From the NCBI GenBank assembly GCA_037179515.1, contig JAXCGZ010017931.1:2501-33317 (forward strand): a stretch of 30,817 bases of DNA, written 5' to 3'. This document shows positions 11,596-23,507 of this stretch, one piece after another. Position 1 is the stretch's first letter; every line of letters starts with the position of its first letter. The notes under the pieces were generated by a model, which was not told the origin of the DNA, made no database searches, and saw nothing but the letters and a program-made list of their open reading frames with translations. Origin of the DNA: Halocaridina rubra. Its lineage: Eukaryota; Arthropoda; Malacostraca; Decapoda; Atyidae. Both the position numbers and the translations under genes were made by a program.

Positions 11596-11687
11596 AGAAG
11601 AAGAAGAAGAAGAAGAAGAAGAAGAAGAAGAAGAAGAAGAAGAAGAAGAAGAAGAAGAAGAAGAAGAAGAAGAAGAAGAAGAAGAAT
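11596..11687 (+). repeat. Second (GAA)n microsatellite
   Basis: About 30 AAG/GAA units. The sequence between the two tracts is also almost pure purine, so 11340-11700 is one homopurine block of about 350 bp. Confidence 0.97.
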
Positions 11688-12529
11688 AGATGAAAAATAA
11701 AAAAGAGAAGTGAAGCAGAAAGAGAATATACAGAATGAGAATCTGACGCAGGAGAAGAACAAGAGTTAAAAAAAAAATAGCGAAACGTATGAAGGCGAAG
11801 ATGTAGTAAAGAAAGAGAAAAAGAAGTTGCAAAATAAAAAGAAACATCTGATCCCTCCATTGCCCAGAACGGGCTCAAGGCACGTCCCACTGCAGGAGGA
11901 ACTGGACACTGAGGCAGTTTGACTAAATTGACACTTCAGGGTACGAATTGACGATGTGCTCACTCCCTTCCAGATACAAGATCGTCCCTGGATCGAGCAC
12001 TGAGTCAAAGTACGCGAAAAAAATACTGATTTATGGATTTCCTTTAGGATATTTTTTGACTTTGCAAGTCCGAATGTATCTTGTTTTTGCTAGTGTTACA
12101 AAGGTTGCTCAGACAAAATTTTGAGTCCAGATTTTTTAAGGTCTTTCAACTTTACAAGGCTTATTATATTTTCTTTTTGCTAAAGAGAGTTGTTAGACAA
12201 CTGTCGTTGGAGAAAGTGTAGAAGATCTTGGTGCCAATTTGTTTATTTTTAAGCTTAATGCGATCGAATATCATGAAGAAAATTAAAAAAAAAGCATTAA
12301 GAACAAACAGCAAACAAATTTTCGATATAATATCGTCAGGGAAATAACGTGCGAGGGTGCATCAGCTGACACGGAAGTGTGACAAAACGTTTGCCGATAG
12401 AGGTTCGTTCTCCTTTCTGTCGTCTAGTTGTTCTTCTAGAGATCCTTCTAGAGATCCTTCGACTCACGAGGTTTGTTGTAGGCTGTTGTGGCTAGTACTA
12501 CGAGTGGTTCTAGGACAAACTGTTGACGC
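11688..12529. other. Sequence without recognised genes
   Basis: The AT-rich sequence includes a T-rich part (12030-12320) loosely resembling the ~60-bp array at 3420. A short 17-bp direct repeat (TCTAGAGATCCT) occurs at about 12435-12460. No coding domain is recognised in the 82-residue frame 12357-12605. Confidence 0.45.
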
Positions 12530-12775
12530 AGAAAGTGTCGGAGAAGTAGACAGAGTTGACACATTAGATGATGATGGTCAAAATGCCAACTCACTTAAAA
12601 TATAAGTGGACCAAGTTGAAATATTCTAATTTAACGAAACCTAACCTAATCTAGAAAGTGTCGGAAAACTAGACAGGGTCGACATATTAGATGATGATGG
12701 TCAAAATGCCAACTCACTTAAAATATAAGTGGATCAAGCTGAAATATTCTAATTTAACGAAACCTAACCTAATCT
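12530..12775 (+). repeat. 123-bp tandem duplication
   Basis: Copies at 12530-12652 and 12653-12775 differ at only a handful of positions. Both contain TTAGATGATGATGGTCAAAA and ACCTAACCTAATCT. The first copy abuts sequence with a similar GTTGACGC start. It is a recent duplication. Confidence 0.93.
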
Positions 12776-13538
12776 AGATATTTTGTATCTTCGACATAAT
12801 GTCTTTCGACGTTAATGCCACCGACACCTAGTCGACATGATCTGTCGACAACTGTGAAGTGTTTGAGACGAACTGCTTGAAACACATAACATTTTAACTG
12901 ATAAGAAGGAAAATGGAGAGGCTCTCCTCATGTAAAGTATATCTTTTCTGTTTGGCACTGGGGATGAGTGCCCCATTATATGTGTGGCACTAGTGGCAAA
13001 ATAGTATCTAGTAAACCTTGGCCCTCTTCTTCTTCTATGTCTACATCTTTTCTTCCCACTTTTATGTGGGGTCGATGTTAAATCTTGGACCTCTAGAAGA
13101 TTTTTTTTTCTCTACTGGAACTCTCGTGCCAAAAATATTTTTGTTTTTTTATTTGAGTGTATTGTTATTTTTGTTCCTCCTAAATGTGAAATCTTTATAA
13201 ACCGGAGGATGAATTGACTTGTAGCCACAGAAAAGGAGACGAAGGAAAAATAAGAGGAAAGGAGAAAGAGAGATAAAAGAAGAGTAAATAAAGAGGACGA
13301 AGAGGAAATACATTTTGTGATTACATTTTTTTTCCATCCTCTTTCCTCCTCTTTATTCCGTACAGTAAAAAAAGGAGGTGAAAAATTGTACTTCTGAAGT
13401 GAAGTTGGAGTGAAGTAGGAGGCTGTGTTAGGAGCATCTCAGGTCAATTTGACCCCTAGTCCCCAAACTGCCATTGAGAGACTGGCTGTAAATTTCATCT
13501 TTAATGTAATCTTCTTTCATTCCGACACATGTCTCTAG

Positions 13539-13540
<2 letters not shown>
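12776..13540. other. Sequence without recognised genes
   Basis: Repeated GTCGAC/TCGACA motifs lie between 12790 and 12860. The rest is AT-rich with purine and T runs and no recognisable coding domain. Confidence 0.45.

Positions 13541-13571
<31 letters not shown>
13541..13571. repeat. Poly(A) run
   Basis: Thirty-one consecutive A. It could be the tail of a decayed retroposed element, but no parent sequence or target-site duplication is recognised around it. Confidence 0.9.
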
Positions 13572-13573
<2 letters not shown>

Positions 13574-14190
13574 AGACATAAGAATATATGAAAATAAAAT
13601 TAAAAAAAGTAAGAAAAATGTAGAAGGAAGAAAGAATGTGACAAGAGTAGAAAGACCTTCCATAGCGAAGTCCCTGTAGCTCCTGCGACAGAAAGGTCTT
13701 GGGGTGACGTTTTGTAATACGAAAATGAAAACAGAAAACAACTTGCATAAGCATTCTAAGCGGATTATTATCATTATTTTTTGGGAAAAGGTATTATTTT
13801 TTATGTAGTGCAGACACTATGCCCATTAATATCTTTGGAGTTGAATAATATGCATACTTAAAAAAAACATACACTAGCGTCCATGTACTTTGTGAGTTGA
13901 ATAGAAATGGGTTCAATTCAACACAGTTTTTAAAAGTGGCATGCGTCTACCGCGCCATCTTCAGCAGCACATCTATTGTGAATTACCCCATTCAGAAGTG
14001 AAGGAGAAGTGTTTTGAATACAATGTGTGTATGAACGGAGTCTCGGGTAATTGAATTTAAAACACTCCTACTTTGAGTTTTTTATTGCTTACATAAAAAT
14101 AGTAGCAAAAGGCGTAGTTGTAGTTAGAAAAGCTTTCATTTCTATCTATTCTTTACCGTTGTTACGCTTTTGTATTGAATACTTTAGAAA
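13572..14190. other. Sequence without recognised genes
   Basis: No repeat family or coding domain recognised; short A and T runs only. Confidence 0.45.
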
Positions 14191-14311
<121 letters not shown>

Positions 14312-14521
14312 AGTACAATAAACAGAGCTGTTTTACGCAGTTACACAGAGAAACTTATTCACTCTCTCGCTAAAAGAGGGAACCATATTCAGTTTACGTA
14401 AGTAATATATCGAGAACGAGGACATGTAATTCATAATTGATAGTTTTTTAGCCATTTTTGTTTGTTTATCCAACAGCGGTCATTCATAAAAGAGTCCTTT
14501 TAAATACTCATTTTGTATGTG

Positions 14522-14635
14522 TTGACTCTGAGGCGTAACAGGGTAACGATTATATCAGCCAAAACAAGTCCTTGGCAAGAAAGCAACCGTCCTAGCCCTT
14601 GGTTGAAAAGGGAGTTCGTGACGTAAAACATGAAC
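14522..14635 (+). mobile_element. SINE-1 with internal deletion
   Basis: GACTCTGAGGCGT joins directly to CAGGGTAACGATTA, so box B and the segment after it are lost, and the head before GACTCTG is missing. The 3' half runs to GTGACGTAAAACATGAAC. The hairpin has decayed to CCTTGGCAAGAAAG. Confidence 0.9.
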
Positions 14636-14754
14636 AAAGAGGAATGATAGAAGTGTATTTCTCTTTCTCTCCTTCACATCAAACTGTCCCAAAGTGAACC
14701 ATTTCAAAACATTAATATTGAATGTTTAAAGCTAGTCAGTAGAGCATTTTATGT

Positions 14755-14955
<201 letters not shown>

Positions 14956-14971
14956 TGCGTATGTATGTATG

Positions 14972-15262
14972 TGATTACCTAATTGTGATTACCTAATTGT
15001 GTTTACGGGAAAGAGCCCAAAGCTCGTATCTTCCCGTCTCCTGATCGGTTCCATTTTTAGACTTAGTGATACTTATCATACCTGTCCTTAAAACTATGGA
15101 TTGAGGTAGCATTAACTACCTCCTCGCTTAGCGAATTCCAATTATCAACTACTCTTACACTGAAAAAGTATTTCCTTACATCCTGCAAACAAGTTTTCTT
15201 CCGAAGCTTCAAACTATGACCTCTAGTTCTAGAGCCAGCCATATCGAAATATCGATCCCTAT
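14972..15262 (-). mobile_element. LINE fragment: C-terminal ORF2 and 3' UTR
   Basis: A recent minus-strand copy. Read on its own strand it starts at ATAGGGATCGATATTTCG (RDRYFDMAG), runs in frame to FKDRYDKYH and a stop at 15063-15065, then carries the full 3' UTR stem-loop and two tail units. The 5' edge abuts ~98 bp of (ATGT)n and the 3' edge abuts GTATGTATGT, so the same tetranucleotide lies on both sides. It is nearly identical in coding sequence to the copy at 4493-5332. Confidence 0.94.
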
Positions 15263-15361
15263 GCATGTATGTATGTATGTATGTATGTATGTATGTATGT
15301 ATGTATGTATGTATGTATGTATGTATGTATGTATGTATGTATGTATGTATGTATGTATGTA
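15263..15361. repeat. (ATGT)n microsatellite
   Basis: About 24 units at the 5' edge of the LINE fragment. On the LINE strand it reads (ACAT)n. Confidence 0.98.
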
Positions 15362-15487
15362 TTGCAATCTGACAACTGCCTTATGTCTTCGAGTTCTACA
15401 ATGTGTTACAATAGTTTCACGATATTTTCATTGTTATTATTATTCTGGTCACTCATTACAAAGTATATGTATTTTGAGAATGACAAA

Positions 15488-15575
15488 CTCATTCAAGACC
15501 ACCTCTGGACATTAAGAAGGGCATCCAGCCTTGATTCTCATTTGTCAACGTGTTTGTGTCTAACCCCCATGGTGA
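15488..15575 (+). mobile_element. SINE-2 fragment (3' body)
   Basis: GGACATTAAGAAGGGCATCC followed by GTCAACGTGTTTGTGTC matches the body of SINE-2 at 9492-9545. The tRNA-like head and the 35-bp tandem units are missing. The sequence around it (15362-16140) has no recognised gene. Confidence 0.75.
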
Positions 15576-16179
15576 GGTACTTTTAGTGACGTATAAAACG
15601 GCAAATAACTAGCATAAATCACTATAATTTCTTGTTTAATAGAAATCAGCTTCGCATTTCTCGCCATTTCGTATATGTGTATTACTGGTGAAAATGCTAC
15701 CTCAGGTGTTTTCCGCAAAGAGTACTTCATTGTATTGCTTTTCCAGAGTTATTATTATTCTAGTCATTCATTAGAACCCCTCACCCTTTTTATATTCACC
15801 CTTGTTTGATTACTAAGTGTAAACCAGTATTATACTCGTATATTCTTGAGTCTTCCCGCTTCGTGTAACACAGAAATTGAGCAGAAAATCAGGCAAGCTG
15901 ACACTGTGAGCAGGTAGGAAGACATTTCGAATTACAACCAACTAGAATTTTTTTTTTTACGGAATTTCTGCACGAATAACACGTCGGAGCGTAAAGTGAG
16001 GTCATGACCTGTCGCGAAATTCCGAGATATATGATTGATATCATCATTATAATGTACATAAGAGAGACATGGAGACCTTTGGAGATGTCCTTCATGGTGT
16101 CCTTTTGACTGACAACCACTGATCGTTATCAGAAGCGGTGGAATCGTCTTATCGATGAAGAGGAAGAGAAGAAATAAGA

Positions 16180-16660
16180 GGAGAATAAGAGAAGAAGAGA
16201 TAGAGGAGCCAATGAGGAGGACGAGAAAGAGGAGAAGAGATAGAGGAGCCAATGAAGAGGAAGAGCAAGAGGAGAAGAGATAGAGGAGCCAATGAGGAGG
16301 AAGAGAAAGAGGAGAAGAGATAGAGGACCCAATGAGGAGGAAGAGAAAGAGGAGAAGAGATAGAGGAGCCAAGGAGGAGGAAGAGAAATAGGAGAAGAGA
16401 TAGAGGAGCCAAAGAGGAGGAAGAGAAAGAGGAGAAGAGATAGAGGAGCCAATGAAGAGGAAGAGAAAGAGGAGAAGAGATAGAGGAGCCAATGAGGAGG
16501 AAGAGAAAGAGAAGAATAGATAGAGGAGCCAATGAGGAGGAAGATAAAAAGGAGAAGAGATAGAGGAGCCAATGAATAGGAAGAGAAAGAGATAGAGAAA
16601 CCAATGAGAAGGAAGAGAAAGAGGAGAAGAGATAGAGAAGCCAATGAAGAGGAAGATAAA
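16180..16660 (+). repeat. 40-bp homopurine-rich tandem array
   Basis: About 12 units of exactly 40 bp, each with TAGAGGAGCCAATGAGGAGG then AAGAGAAAGAGGAGAAGAGA. The unit's only pyrimidines are in TAG, GCC and AAT. The minus strand stays open in all frames as a Leu/Ser/Phe-rich artefact. The last units (after 16560) shorten and diverge. Confidence 0.95.
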
Positions 16661-16869
16661 GAGGAGGATATAAAGAATGAAAAGGAATTGAAGTGGAGAC
16701 TCACATAATTTTACTGGATATACCGAGCACTTAAAGGGACAGGAAGAGAGAGGAAGAGAAAAATGAGGAGAAAAGGAAGAGGAAGAGAAAGAAGGAATGA
16801 AAACGGAGCAAAAGGAACTAAAACAGAGGTTTAAATGTCTTTATTGAAAATATCGGCTACAGAGAGAGA

Positions 16870-17700
16870 CTAAAAGGGAGAAGAAGAGAAAATTTAGGAA
16901 AATAGAAAGAGGAAGAGAAATAGGAGGAAAAGAGGATGAAAAAGGAGGAAATAGGAAGGAGGAAAAGAGGCAATTGAAAAGGGAAAAGAAGAGAAAGAGG
17001 AGGAGAAGATATAAAGGAGGAGAAATTGAGATGGAAGAAAATATAAAGAGGAAGAGAAATAAGAGGAAAAGAGGAAAAAAGGAGGAAATAGAAAGGAAGA
17101 AAAGAAGCAAGAGAAGGAAAAGAAGATAAAGAGGAGGAGAAGAGATAAAGGAGGAGAAAATGAGATGAAAGGAAATATAAAGAGGAAGAGAAATAGGAGG
17201 AAAAGTGGATGAAAAAGGAGGAAATGGAAACGAGGAAAAGAAGCAAGAAAGGGAAAAGAAGATAAAGAGGAGGAAGAAAGATAAAGGAGGAGGAAATGAG
17301 ATGGAGGAAAATATAAAGAGGAAGAGAAATAAGAGGAAAAGAGGATAAAAAGGAGGAAATTGAAAGGAGGAAAAGAAGTAAGAGATGGAAGAGAAGATAA
17401 AGAGGAGGAGGAGGATAGATAAAGGAGGAGGAAATGAGATGGAAGAAAATATAAAGAGGAAGAGAAATAAGAGGAAAAGAGGATTAAAAAGGAGAAAATG
17501 GAAAGGAGGAAAAGAAGTAAGAGAGGGAAAAGAAGATAAAGAGGAGGAGAAGTGATAAAGGAGGAGGAAATGAGGTGGACGAAAATATAAAGAGGAAGCG
17601 AAATAAGAGGAAAAGAGGAAAAACAGAGGAAATAGAAAGGAGGAAAAGAAGTAAGAGAGGGAAAAGAAGAGAAAAAGGAGGAAGAGAGATAAATTATGAG
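16870..17700 (+). repeat. ~136-bp homopurine tandem array
   Basis: The marker ATATAAAGAGGAAG recurs at about 17041, 17175, 17311, 17450 and 17585, spacing 134-139 bp. Units are almost pure A/G with blocks such as AAAGGAGGAGGAAATGAGAT. The 379-residue minus-strand frame over this region is a composition artefact. Confidence 0.9.
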
Positions 17701-17883
17701 AAAATTAGATAGAAAAAAATATAATAAAGGAACAGCTGACATAGAAGAGAAGAGGAGAGAGAGGAATTGAAACCGGGTTTTAAATATCCATATTGGAAAT
17801 GCCATCTCAGAATAGACAGGAAGTTTAAATCCCGTCTTTTGAATCTTAGTATGAAAATAAAACAAAGAAACGGACATTGATAA

Positions 17884-18025
17884 ATGAATGTGTAGGAAGG
17901 AATGAAGAATGAAAAAGAATAAAAAGAAGGCGAAAAAAAGAGATGAAGAAATACATGAATGTGTAGGAAGGAATGAAGAATGAAGAAGAATAAAAAGAAT
18001 GGGAAAAGAGAGATGACGAAATACA
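17884..18025 (+). repeat. 71-bp tandem duplication
   Basis: Copies start at ATGAATGTGTAGGAAGGAAT at 17884 and 17955 and are nearly identical; the first has an A-run where the second has AAGAGAGATG. Confidence 0.9.
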
Positions 18026-18115
18026 TACGTCACATGTGACTTTCATGAGATTGCTTAAAGAGGGAAAAATATTTCGTTTGCACCTCTCTCTTTGCATTTG
18101 ATTTCGGCTCTCCTA

Positions 18116-18310
18116 ATAATCTAGTTTTACGTCACGGACTTCCTTTTCTACCAAGGGCTAGGACGGTTGTCTTCTTGAGAAGGACTTGTTTTGGCAGATG
18201 TAATCGTTACCCTGAGTGCATTCCCTTGCTAACCTCAGACCGTGACGGGGCGCGAACCTTGACCTGACGCCTCAAAGTCGCGGACGCTACCGCCTGAGTC
18301 ACGGTGACTA
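18116..18310 (-). mobile_element. SINE-1, full length, with diverged target-site duplication
   Basis: The minus-strand copy is flanked by 21- and 20-bp direct repeats at 18095-18115 and 18311-18330, both containing GATTTCGGCT, with one mismatch and one indel. The GCAA hairpin has mutated (CCTTCTCAAGAAGA). Confidence 0.93.
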
Positions 18311-18487
18311 CATTGATTTCGGCTTTCCTATTTGCATATTAATTGAGAATTTGATGCCTTTGGTTCGATCTCATTTGCTTACGAAGTACATATAGAGAAT
18401 CAGAATAGAAATGGCACTATGATTTTTTTTATTAAGTTCTTATTTTAAGTGCCTTGTGTTTTCCAGCTTAGATGTATGGGTATCTAA

Positions 18488-18682
18488 GTAGTCACCGTGG
18501 CTCAAGCTGTAGCGTCCGCGACTTTGAGGCGTCAGGTCAAGGGTTCGCGCCCCGTCACGGTCTGAGGTTAGCAAGGGTATGCACTCAGGGTAACGATTAC
18601 ATCTGCCAAAACAAGTCCTTCGTAAGAAGGCAACCGTCCTAGCCCTTTGTAGAAAAGGGAGTCCGTGACGTAAAACCGGAAC
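18488..18682 (+). mobile_element. SINE-1, full length, with target-site duplication
   Basis: Box A, box B, the CCTTCGTAAGAAGG hairpin (GTAA loop) and the end CCGGAACAAA are all present. It is flanked by ATGTATGGGTATCTAA (18472-18487) and ATGTATGGATATTTAA (18686-18701), two mismatches in 16. It lies in opposite orientation to the copy 180 bp upstream, forming an inverted SINE pair. Confidence 0.96.
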
Positions 18683-18782
18683 AAAATGTATGGATATTTA
18701 AATTGGAAAACAAAAAATTATTAAAGATATGAAGGTAAGTGAGGAGTTATCGAGTTATGTTAGCTTCTGGTGTATGTTTGTG

Positions 18783-18830
18783 CTTTGACTCAGCCATCCT
18801 TCTCATAAGGAGGATTGCATCTATAGCATA
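18783..18830 (+). repeat. Family C fragment
   Basis: CTTTGACTCAGCCATCCTTC followed by ATAAGGAGGATTGCATC parallels 3316-3350. The sequence at 18831-19388 has no recognised feature. Confidence 0.5.
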
Positions 18831-19388
18831 AGTATATAGTTTAGTGTTACTTTGTGTCGCTCTTTATAGCTTGTTGATTTTATCAATATTTAGTTATTAC
18901 AACTCACTTGGCTTTAAGTTTTTATATATATTATCAAGGACCAAGATACTCTTTACTCTGGGCCTAATTACAAATATGAACTCTCAAGTTCATACTTGTA
19001 ATGAACAAGCTGCAGGCGTTTCATTTATTTATTCATATATACATTAATTTTCATTCATATCCTGTACTAACTGTCCAGTTAATTAAAGCCGGGTTGAGTT
19101 CCACGTGTGTGTGTTTTTTTTCCCCTGGATGAGGCATCCGGTTTGCCAGTTCTCTGCTGTCTGTTATGACTTTCGTGATAGGTATATCTTGATCCATTCT
19201 GACACAGATCTGATTAGCATTTATTCCATAAACAAGTTTTATTTTGCGTATCTGTTATTACATCTATTTGTATAAGTGATATATTACAAAGAATTCGAAT
19301 TTTGGAACTTTAAATTGTGTGGGTTGGAATATAGAAGAGCAAGAAATCTTTAGTCCCTGTCAACTTAGCAGCTTAATTGGGCACCATG

Positions 19389-20026
<638 letters not shown>

Positions 20027-20547
20027 GAAGCAAAAAACAAAAATACTGGAAATGAGTGAGTGGGGGATTGACCAAACTATTAAGATAGAAAGAGTGATAA
20101 GAGAGATAAGTGGAAGAATGGATACATTGGTGGATGTGGATGTATAAATAGATCTGGATGGGGCTGTGGAACAAATAAGAAATGTGATTTGGAGTCCCAA
20201 AACCACATATCCAAGTCTAATTTCCAATACAGCTCACGAAGTGTAAAGTCTGAAACTGGGAAATTCAAACTCGGTTCGGCTTTGAAAATGCAGGAGATAA
20301 GTAGACTTGTTTCTGGAGCTCTTTTGATATATTAGACAACTCTGTGTCCTTTGGGTGTCTTTCTCGGGTTTAGATCATTTGTGGTTTATAAAATTGATGC
20401 TATTTTTCATATAGAGGGTTAAACATCTGTGTTTCTCAGACACAGATTGTGTATATTTGATAAAACTATAGCTGTTTATGATGAGGTTGGTCGGAAATCT
20501 CTGTATATTTGCAAGTATCGAATGTTGTATCTGATGGAGTTAATGTG

Positions 20548-20775
20548 TTGTAATTGATTGTAAGCAGGTATTGTAATTGATTGCAATCAGGTATTGTAAT
20601 TGATTGTAATCAGGTATTGTAATTGATTGTAATCAGATACTGTAATTAATTGTAATATGGTATTGTAATTGATTGTAATCAGGTACTGTAATTGATTGTA
20701 ATCAGGTATTGTAATTGATTGTAATCAGGTATTGTAATTGATTGTAATCAGGTAATGTAATTGATTGTAATCAGG
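20548..20775 (+). repeat. 23-bp tandem array, about 10 units
   Basis: Each unit reads approximately TGTAATTGATTGTAATCAGG followed by TAT. Two units carry AATATGG or AAGCAGG variants. Each unit has a TAATTGATTG homeodomain-like motif, so the array holds about ten such cores. Confidence 0.95.
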
Positions 20776-21143
20776 GAAGTTATGAACCTTTTTTTTGGGG
20801 GGGGGGAGGTATGTATTACTTGCATATGAAATAGTTTTTGTTAATTACATTTCCTGTGGTTTTAGCTCTTCTTCGTTTAATCTTGGTCCTTCCCATTATT
20901 ACTTGTATAAGTTTTTGTTAACTATATTTCATATGGATTAGCTCTTCTTCTATGATTTCTCAGTTCTTACGTTTGAGCCTTTTCCTTTCCATTCATTTGT
21001 TTATTTATTTATATATTTATTTGATGTTCCCCATTCTACGTCTATATTTTAATATCTTCTCCTTTCAATTTACACTCTTAGGTAAGGATATTGTAGACAA
21101 TGTGGAGGATAGACTTATTGCTCTTAGTAATGATACGTGTTTA

Positions 21144-21337
21144 GTAGTCACCGTGGCTCAAGCGGTAGCGTCTGTGACTCTGAGGCGTCAGGTCGAGGGT
21201 TCGCGCCCCGTCACGGTCTGGGGTAGCAAGGGCATGCACTCAGGGTAACGATTACATCTGCCAAAACAAGTCCTTCGCTAGAAGGCAACCGTCCTAGCCT
21301 TTTATAGAAAAGGGAGTCCGTGACGTAAAACCGGAAC
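21144..21337 (+). mobile_element. SINE-1, full length, with 18-bp target-site duplication
   Basis: Complete head, both pol III boxes and the 3' end CCGGAACAAAC. The direct repeats AGTAATGATACGTGTTTA (21126-21143) and AGTAATGATTCGTGTTTA (21343-21360) differ once. The hairpin loop is GCTA here, which is not GNRA. Confidence 0.96.
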
Positions 21338-21510
21338 AAACAAGTAATGATTCGTGTTTATAAGTGCTGGTACGATTTCTTTCTAAATTGATTCAGTCCA
21401 TCTTACTACCATTCCATTGTTCTCTATGTTCCTCTCCTGTCTTCTTTTATACTGTAGATCCTCTCTTTTAAAGCCTTTTTCCCCTCAGTTTCAAACATCC
21501 TGATTATAGT

Positions 21511-21708
21511 TAGTTTTGGTTTTACGTCACGAACTCCCTTTTCAACTAAGGGCTAGGACGGTTGCCTTTTTGCGAAGGATTTGTTTGGGTATATATAATC
21601 GTTACCTTGAGTATATGCCCTTACAAACCTCAGTCCGTAACGGGGCGCGAACCCTCGACCTGCCGCTTCAGAGTCGCGGACGCTATCATTTTGCCACGGA
21701 GACTACAA
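21511..21708 (-). mobile_element. SINE-1, full length, with 20-bp target-site duplication
   Basis: The minus-strand copy lies 170 bp from the previous plus-strand copy, a second inverted SINE pair. Direct repeats starting TCAAACAT at 21491-21510 and 21709-21728 differ once in 20. It is an older copy, with box A decayed (TGGCAAAATGATAG) and many transitions. Confidence 0.95.
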
Positions 21709-21728
21709 TCAAACATTCTGATTATAGT

Positions 21729-22286
21729 GTCATGTAATTTCATACATTTTTGTATAATTCTCCTTCTTTTTGGAAGCTTCTCACTCGTTCATTTTACCCT
21801 TTTTTCTTTTCTCTAGTTTTCTTTCTTGAACTCTCTTTTATCCTTTCTTTTCTTTTGTTTCTCGCTATTCTTTCTTTCTACTCTAATTCATCCTTAATTC
21901 TTCCATCCCTCATCTGCTCGCTATGCTTTTCCTCCCATCTTTAAACTTTTCTTATTCATTCGTATGTTATCTTTTCTCTCTCTTCTCCCTTAGTTATTCT
22001 TAATCCTTCTTTACACCTTCTTTCTCTTATTCTTTCTCCTTATTTTTTCTCTTCCCTTGTATTCTTTCGCTCTTATTTCTCCTCTCCCATCTTCTTATGT
22101 ACTCTCGATCCCTCTCTCCTATATATCTCTCCCTAGCCCTCTCCCTAGCCCTCTCCCTAGCTCTGAATCCCCTCTCTGTCCCTCAGTCCCTCCCATCCCA
22201 ACACCCTACTATTTCCCCACCCCATAGCCACAATTGAATTTATAAGCGGTTGAACATATCTGCTTCGGCAGCAATTTTGTATCAAT
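21729..22286. other. Pyrimidine-rich region
   Basis: About 450 bp dominated by T and C on the plus strand (21750-22215), including an 11-12-bp CTCTCCCTAGCC repeat (about 3 copies, 22129-22163). No gene seen. Confidence 0.6.
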
Positions 22287-22360
22287 TTGCACCTCTATCA
22301 GCCTTGGGGCGGGGTGGGGTGGGGAGGGGTGGGGTGGGGGGTTGCACCTCCATCAGCCTT
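22287..22360 (+). other. G-quadruplex tract between short direct repeats
   Basis: Seven G runs of at least four, each separated by one base, occupy 22306-22341 (GGGGCGGGGTGGGG and on). The 19-bp motif TTGCACCTCTATCAGCCTT precedes it (22287-22305) and recurs after it with one change (22342-22360). One-base loops are the pattern expected for a very stable parallel quadruplex. Confidence 0.9.
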
Positions 22361-22458
22361 TGAGGGGGAAGGATGGAATTGGATTGAAATGTGAGAAAGA
22401 GGATTTGATGAAATTGTCCTTATTGGTTATTCTTCCTCCAGTTATTATTTTTTTTGGA

Positions 22459-22513
22459 AGGGGCTGGGTGGTTGGGGTGGTTGGGGTTGTTGGGGTGGTA
22501 GTGGGTGGAGGGT
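22459..22513 (+). other. Second G-rich, quadruplex-prone tract
   Basis: Several GGGG and GGG runs separated by TGGTT-type loops (GGGTGGTTGGGGTGGTTGGG). Looser than the tract at 22306. Confidence 0.75.
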
Positions 22514-22610
22514 TTAATTGCTTCGGTATTATTCACTTATCGTATCCTAGATAGTTGCTGAGATGATGTTTTAAGATTCTGTGTTGTAGTATATTTTCTG
22601 TCTACCTGAC

Positions 22611-23036
<426 letters not shown>

Positions 23037-23280
23037 TTTTGTATATTAGCCATCTATCTGGTGATATAGTATCTATCATTATCTTCGCCATTCCTTCCAT
23101 ATACGTGTAAAAAGACGGTGGTATTTCAAGTTTTACTCCTTTTACGTATGGTTATGTAAAGTATTATCTATATTTTCTTTATGTCTACATATCTATCTAC
23201 TAAGCTATCTTTAATGCTGTTTAGAGGTACAGTTTGGGTTTTATAATTAGATTCTACAAATTCGCCTTAAGAGGTTTTAA

Positions 23281-23283
<3 letters not shown>

Positions 23284-23375
<92 letters not shown>

Positions 23376-23395
23376 CCTTCCGATGGTAGGATAAT
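23284..23395. repeat. (TA)n microsatellite ending in a hairpin
   Basis: TA repeats to about 23372, then ATTATCCT..AGGATAAT (23371-23395), an 8-bp stem with a 9-base loop. Confidence 0.93.
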
Positions 23396-23505
23396 ATAAA
23401 GATTTATATGCAGGACAAGGGCTCAGAGAACAGGATTCGCGAAACAGGAAAAAGTGGAAAAGGCTAGCAGGACACAGCGACCCTATATAGAAATGGGTTA
23501 AAGCG

Positions 23506-23507
<2 letters not shown>

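Noticed and set aside
12357..12605. 82-residue frame with an acidic C-terminus
   Set aside because: It ends inside the first copy of a 123-bp tandem duplication and has no family resemblance I can see.
12635..12652. Interstitial telomeric repeat (CCTAA)
   Set aside because: Only two CCTAA units are present in each copy of the 123-bp duplication, too few to call.
13541..13571. Poly(A) tail of a processed pseudogene
   Set aside because: No parent coding sequence or target-site duplication could be found on either side.
16894..18033. 379-residue minus-strand frame rich in Phe, Leu and Ser
   Set aside because: It is the complement of homopurine repeats, which rarely contain stops; overlapping frames are open as well.
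18488..18560. Functional tRNA gene at the SINE-1 heads
   Set aside because: Box A and box B are good, but the anticodon arm does not pair well, and the same head occurs with the same ~120-bp body in many copies flanked by target-site duplications, so these are SINEs.
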